A stretch of DNA of 64,000 nt, taken from positions 26,962,618 to 27,026,617 of the forward strand of contig OZ024809.1 in assembly GCA_964017045.1 (NCBI GenBank), in the 5' to 3' direction. Position 1 is the stretch's first letter; every line of letters begins with the position of its first letter. This DNA comes from Omphiscola glabra. Taxonomy: Eukaryota > Mollusca > Gastropoda > Lymnaeidae. A program made the position numbers and the translations under genes. Shown piece by piece: positions 63,001-64,000 of the stretch. Under the pieces are notes generated by a model, which was not told the origin of the DNA, made no database searches, and saw only the letters and a list, made by a program, of their open reading frames with translations.

Positions 63001-63697
63001 TGCAATGAAGCCTTTCCTGTCTTCACTGCTTCAAAAAGACTCCCGTCTCCACTATCTAAAGATATGTGTTGTGCTTTCTTTGCTTTTGCAGCTGCTGTTT
63101 CTGCTTTCTTCCGCTTCGCTGGCTGAAAATACAAACAAACCAGTTTAATAGCAATTTAAAACATAGTTAATGCTTTAAGTATGCCAATAATCACACACAC
63201 AAAAAATACAATTGGAAAGTGTTTTCATGACAAGAAAATATAATAAATTAACATTTACTGGTGCAGAGTCATCCTTTTTCTTTCTTTTCCCTTTAACTTT
63301 TGGCTCTTCAAAGTCACTGTCCGAGTCATTACCTTGGTTCCTAAATAGAATCATAAAAATATGAAAACAATGCTAATCTAAATACTTTTTCTACAAATTA
63401 TATTGTTGTGGTAAGCAATTCTTAGAAAGAAAAAAAATAAAACCCCAGTTTATGAAACTTCTAATTAACAATTTAGGATTTTAAAAAATCTTTTAATTTG
63501 GTACAAAAAACTTTAGTTTTCTATTTAATCTCTATCATAAAGGTGGGGGCAAACAATTTTCTTATGCTAGAAATGCTTGGTTTTAAATTTTATTTAAAGG
63601 AATATTACAGTGATAATTCAGAGGCCTGCTCAGACTCATCAAGTTCTGCTGCCACTGGCTGCTGCTTGGTAGCACGACGAGGACGCCCAGCAGGCAT
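35990..63697 (-). CDS. STAG: Cohesin subunit STAG/SCC3, 33 predicted coding exons
   Basis: This is the SA/SCC3 HEAT-repeat subunit of the chromosomal cohesin ring, which binds RAD21 in the nucleus. Exons in gene order: 63609-63697, 63259-63340, 63000-63122, 61627-61800, 60444-60648, 60161-60312, 59938-60011, 59639-59762, 59191-59289, 58945-59024, 58530-58749, 58154-58268, 57639-57742, 57146-57235, 56862-56951, 56618-56677, 56235-56378, 55831-55901, 55579-55666, 55331-55411, 54456-54548, 53990-54146, 53526-53659, 52619-52720, 52116-52184, 50286-50362, 49958-50092, 49501-49673, 49070-49223, 45849-45941, 42450-42627, 41253-41363, 35990-36019. All phases agree: 3771 nt, 1256 residues, near the ~1260 I recall for vertebrate STAG1/2. 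Family blocks: an AT-hook-like start [64 protein letters not shown], the stromalin domain (residues ~295-385), [16 protein letters not shown] and [10 protein letters not shown]. The C-terminal ~190 residues are lineage-specific and His/Gln rich. Confidence 0.95.
36375..37121 (+). mobile_element. hAT element remnant carrying a BED zinc finger
   Basis: The ends are CAGCGGTGGCCAAACCG on the left and, on the right, CTGGCCACCCCTG, whose reverse complement is CAGGGGTGGCCAG. Flanking 8-mers CATTATTG and CTCTATTG match at six positions. At 36743-36988 (plus) an open frame of 81 codons encodes [39 protein letters not shown] and EKSHETV. This is a BED-type finger (C-x2-C ... H-x4-H) like the N-terminus of hAT transposases and ZBED proteins. 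The frame then stops, and the catalytic domain is absent, so this is an internally deleted copy. Confidence 0.8.
37435..37540. repeat. 26-bp tandem repeat, four units
   Basis: Four copies of AGAGCATCCCATTGG followed by TTAATCTTGAC lie in the last STAG intron, with single-base differences (CCC, CCG, ACC, CAC). Confidence 0.85.
40106..40324. repeat. 73-74-bp tandem repeat, three units
   Basis: Three units begin at 40106, 40179 and 40253 with GCAGCAATTAATTAGAGAG and continue with CCAATTTTGAGGCCTAGG and TTTTTCGGCATGAAATGG. Differences are confined to one base (AATT/AAGT) and T-run length. The copies are near-perfect, so the expansion is probably recent. Confidence 0.9.
40719..40884. repeat. 32-bp tandem repeat, five units
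   Basis: Five units of GTCAATCTGCATTCAC followed by AGAGACACATATTTAG occur here. Only one unit differs, with CGG for CAG. It lies 60 bp before the perfect palindrome in the same intron. Confidence 0.9.
40947..41082. repeat. Perfect 65-bp inverted repeat with 6-bp loop
   Basis: The arms 40947-41011 and 41018-41082 are exact reverse complements, separated by GAGAAA. The left arm starts AGGAAATTAATGGC and ends AAAAAGAAGTCA. No mismatch was seen in 65 pairs. It lies in the last STAG intron, about 170 bp downstream of exon 41253-41363 in gene direction. Confidence 0.95.
41716..41839. mobile_element. Imperfect inverted repeat, part of a TTAA-MITE-like element
   Basis: The arms CTAAAATAAACTACCAC.. 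and, reversed, CTAAAATAAACTACTAC.. continue as AAATGACATNCGAA, with about 34 paired bases. Next to it, on the minus strand at 41840-41930, GGTATCAAATGAAAGATAAT matches the interior of the element at 60763-61471. The region 41700-42030 therefore probably holds a related, degraded element. Its ends are not clear. Confidence 0.55.
42135..42305 (+). mobile_element. SPIN/URR1-like hAT miniature element, copy 1
   Basis: It starts CAGTGGTTCTCAACCTTCC and has the recalled SPIN/URR1 order of motifs: GCGACCCTATAATACAG, TGATGTTGTGGTGACCCCC, AAAATTATTTTTTGTTAC, GGTCTTAGGCGACCCC and TTCGACCCC. It ends GGTTGAAAACCTCCA. The 8-mers ATTCACAG (42127-42134) and ATTTACAG (42306-42313) form a hAT-size target duplication with one mismatch. 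It is in the STAG intron between exons 31 and 32. Confidence 0.85.
42450..42627 (-). other. STAG: STAG exon 31: His/Gln-rich tail
   Basis: This exon encodes [17 protein letters not shown], then a run dominated by His and Gln ([18 protein letters not shown]) and [16 protein letters not shown]. Phase matches the exons on both sides (1-nt carry-in, phase 0 out). The composition is unlike vertebrate STAG tails and suggests a disordered segment. The CAG/CAC codon repeats make it a candidate for length variation. Confidence 0.8.
43042..43219 (+). mobile_element. SPIN/URR1-like hAT miniature element, copy 2
   Basis: This is the best copy. It begins CAGTGGTTCTCAACCTTCC, then TAATGCCGCGACCATATAAT, CCTCATGTTGTGGCGACCCC, AAAATTATTTTCGTTGC, TACTTCATAACTGTAG, GGTCTTAGGCGACCCCTGG and GGTCGTTCGACCCCCAGG, ending GTTGAGAGCCGCTG. 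The flanking 8-mers GATTAAGG (43034-43041) and GATTAAGG (43220-43227) are exact. It is 178 bp long and non-coding. Confidence 0.92.
44540..44720. repeat. Intact copy of dispersed repeat X
   Basis: The order TGATGAAGGCTTGCTG, GTTTGTTGTTTTGTCGAG, TTCTTTTTTTCCAGGTTTTC, CTGCTAACCTGATTGCAG is the uninterrupted form of the two halves at 26880-27003 and 30298-30370. CTGATGAAGGC... motifs are common in dispersed invertebrate repeats. The family is not named here. Confidence 0.6.
45942..49069. other. STAG intron 29
   Basis: A 3.1-kb AT-rich intron containing one TTAA MITE (47938-48477). Several open frames of 60-75 codons are compositional and none shows a domain. Confidence 0.6.
47938..48477 (+). 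mobile_element. piggyBac-like TTAA MITE, family A, copy 1
   Basis: It is flanked by TTAA (47934-47937 and 48478-48481). The left end is CCCTTTACAGTCCGATGCG; the right end GGACTGTAAAGGA is its inverted partner with one change. The CCC start, TTAA target and GGG-type end are the piggyBac layout. It contains a short open frame (about 48207-48386), [20 protein letters not shown]..., also intact in copy 2. The nearby G+C-rich part (GCCCGCTTCGCCCCGCTGC) contrasts with the intron. Confidence 0.85.
49070..49223 (-). other. STAG: STAG exon 29 with a read-through stop at its donor
   Basis: The exon ends GATGACTC|GTAAGCC. If spliced, the reading frame continues into 45849-45941. If the intron is retained, the donor itself supplies TCG TAA and the protein ends ...GSEQDFDDS. 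Both ends are plausible, so a shorter isoform of about 1120 residues lacking the His/Gln-rich tail is possible. Confidence 0.6.
50640..51955 (+). mobile_element. 5'-truncated LINE with RT and C-terminal zinc finger
   Basis: It lies antisense in a STAG intron. The frame from about 50640 to 51647 encodes RT parts [37 protein letters not shown], the catalytic box LLFADDAAL (about 50970-50996), [12 protein letters not shown] and the thumb region [19 protein letters not shown] frameshift near 51596 and a TGA near 51730 break it. The next frame gives [18 protein letters not shown] and a terminal finger [20 protein letters not shown] ending SKC, with a stop at 51898-51900. The 3' UTR has a hairpin CGTCTTGCGAAGACG and a (TA)n tail. 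It lacks the endonuclease and N-terminal palm, so it is a dead copy. Confidence 0.9.
52434..52514 (-). mobile_element. SPIN/URR1-like hAT miniature element, copy 3 (short)
   Basis: It starts CAGCGGTTCTCAACCTGTGG and GTCGC, then jumps to CACAACATGAGGAACTG and TATTAAAGGGTCGC, ending GAGTTGAGAACCCTTG. The middle of the element is missing. The 8-mers ATCTACAC and CTCTACAC flank it (one mismatch). It is in the STAG intron between 52185 and 52618, opposite in orientation to copies 1 and 2. Confidence 0.85.
52925..53454 (+). mobile_element. piggyBac-like TTAA MITE, family A, copy 2
   Basis: TTAA flanks both sides (52921-52924, 53455-53458). The ends CCCTTTACAGTCC and GGACTGTAAAGGG are perfect inverted repeats. 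It is about 95% similar to copy 1 by eye, shorter by ~10 bp in the GC-rich part. The short frame ([20 protein letters not shown]...) is kept at equal length. It lies 71 bp from STAG exon 53526-53659. Confidence 0.9.
54551..54708. repeat. 17-bp tandem repeat next to a STAG splice acceptor
   Basis: About nine copies of AACAAATGAATCAATAG (variants TCG, AAA) start at the acceptor of exon 54456-54548. On the minus strand the last unit supplies TTTGTTCTGTTAG, so the repeat forms the polypyrimidine region of this acceptor. Confidence 0.88.
54819..55313. mobile_element. TTAA-flanked MITE, family B
   Basis: TTAA sits at 54815-54818 and 55314-55317. The left end is CTCATTCCCGACGGATGCG and the reverse complement of the right end is CTCATTCCCTACGGCAGTG. 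The 495-bp interior has GATGCG/ATGCGTC motifs (CGACGGATGCGACTAAATGC) and no coding frame. It ends 13 nt inside the intron, right after the donor of exon 55331-55411. Confidence 0.8.
58945..59762 (-). other. STAG: STAG exons 8-10: stromalin conservative domain
   Basis: The exons 59639-59762, 59191-59289 and 58945-59024 encode the most conserved part of the family. It contains [70 protein letters not shown] and [11 protein letters not shown]. In vertebrate STAG proteins this surface (the conserved essential surface with its SYLKYVGW motif) contacts RAD21-bound partners such as CTCF. Its full preservation argues that the gene is functional. Confidence 0.9.
60763..61471. mobile_element. TTAA-flanked element, family C, with transposase-like remnant
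   Basis: TTAA flanks at 60759-60762 and 61472-61475. The ends CTCTTTCCCTGCGGA and, reversed, CTCTTTCGCTGCGGA match at 14 of 15 bases. On the minus strand (about 61030-61170) a frame reads [20 protein letters not shown] and [15 protein letters not shown]. The LTAQKALEL plus acidic/serine run is like the extreme N-terminus of piggyBac-type transposases. The rest of the enzyme is absent, so this looks like an internally deleted piggyBac-like copy. Confidence 0.75.
61889..62177. mobile_element. Foldback element with ~145-bp arms
   Basis: The whole 289 bp is a near-palindrome. The left arm is CCGGAAATTTGCTCGAAAG .. GGAAATTTGGTCGAATC .. GCGTCAAATTTC. The right arm reversed is CCGGAAATTTGATCGAAAG .. 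GGAAATTTGGTCGAATC. The arms contain internal repeats of GGAAATTTGNTCGA. Flanking TA on each side suggests a TA-target MITE. It is in the STAG intron between exons 3 and 4. Confidence 0.8.
62195..62460 (-). pseudogene. LINE reverse transcriptase fragment, same family as 28255-29230
   Basis: On the minus strand [13 protein letters not shown] matches QYLAYTDDIALLG of the other fragment, and [14 protein letters not shown] corresponds to DVNKAKAIFM. Several stops and shifts are present. It abuts the foldback element at 62177. Confidence 0.65.
62485..62983. mobile_element. piggyBac-like TTAA MITE, family D
   Basis: TTAA at 62481-62484 and 62984-62987. The ends CCCATTCAATCCCA and TGGGATTGAATGGG are perfect 14-bp inverted repeats. 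Near the right end the unit CTGGCCGGATTTGGCC plus GGGATTGAAT is duplicated in tandem. It is non-coding. The right TTAA lies 12 nt inside the intron from the donor of STAG exon 63000-63122. Confidence 0.88.
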
Positions 63698-63731
63698 GAT
63701 AATTTGATATCTTCTTTTTAAACTCTTTTAT
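63698..63731 (-). other. STAG: STAG 5' UTR segment of the first coding exon
   Basis: Upstream of the ATG the minus strand reads TTTTTTACACAG|ATAAAAGAG, a good acceptor 34 nt before the start. A non-coding first exon is therefore expected. A candidate donor (TTAG|GTAAAT) lies at 63920, so exon 1 may lie at 63920 and beyond, with the promoter near or outside the window edge. Confidence 0.45.
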
Positions 63732-64000
63732 CTGTGTAAAAAATATAGATATCAATGACAAAATGTTAAATAAGATAGGAATGACTTTATTAAATAAAAA
63801 TCTTAAATAAACAGTGAGGTGGAAGTTTTTGGCCCAGAGTCAAGCAGCAGCAGCACTTTTAACTTTGACTTACTAGGCCTAGTACTGGGAAAAGAGTGGC
63901 GTGCAAAACCAACATTTACCTAACATTGCAATAACTTTGGAATGAGCAGTCTGTGCCCTCACACAATTACTGGCTGGCACCATCTGTTAATACTATTAAT

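Overview
The window is nuclear DNA of an invertebrate animal, most likely a mollusc and perhaps a heterobranch snail. The reasons are AT-rich, intron-dense genes with small exons and GT-AG introns, two animal-type genes, a dense mix of LINE, SINE, hAT, piggyBac-like and other DNA-transposon remnants, and many short minisatellites. The species call is inference only. No prokaryotic gene, rRNA, true tRNA or CRISPR array was seen.

Layout. 1-12.6 kb is an unbroken 29-bp minisatellite of about 410 units with kilobase-scale higher-order repetition; a 429-bp GC-rich element interrupts it at 11952-12380. 12.6-18.8 kb is AT-rich non-coding DNA with a MITE, a LINE/SINE-type 3' tail and a 33-bp tandem repeat. 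18848-22561 (minus) is a complete phospholipid scramblase gene with seven coding exons and a predicted 370 residues. 22.6-35.9 kb is an intergenic transposon nest: a tRNA-like SINE, a 3.3-kb hAT-type element that splits an older repeat, decayed LINE reverse transcriptases, and nested elements with GTCCATTAATTA-type inverted ends. 35990-63697 (minus) is a cohesin STAG/SCC3 gene with 33 predicted coding exons and about 1256 residues, close to the size I recall for vertebrate STAG1/2. All exon phases agree. The promoter of STAG lies at or beyond the right edge.

The introns of STAG hold most of the unusual material: three SPIN/URR1-like hAT miniatures with 8-bp target duplications, five TTAA-flanked piggyBac-like MITEs from four families, a 65-bp perfect inverted repeat, a 289-bp foldback element, and a 5'-truncated LINE with a C-terminal zinc finger. 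The two protein genes share strand but no obvious pathway: STAG acts on chromosome cohesion in the nucleus, the scramblase on lipid asymmetry at membranes. No operon-like arrangement is implied.

Limits. Exons were joined by eye from splice signals, reading phase and remembered family conservation. UTRs, promoters and poly(A) sites are largely unresolved, and repeat-family names rest on recalled terminal motifs, not on a database search.
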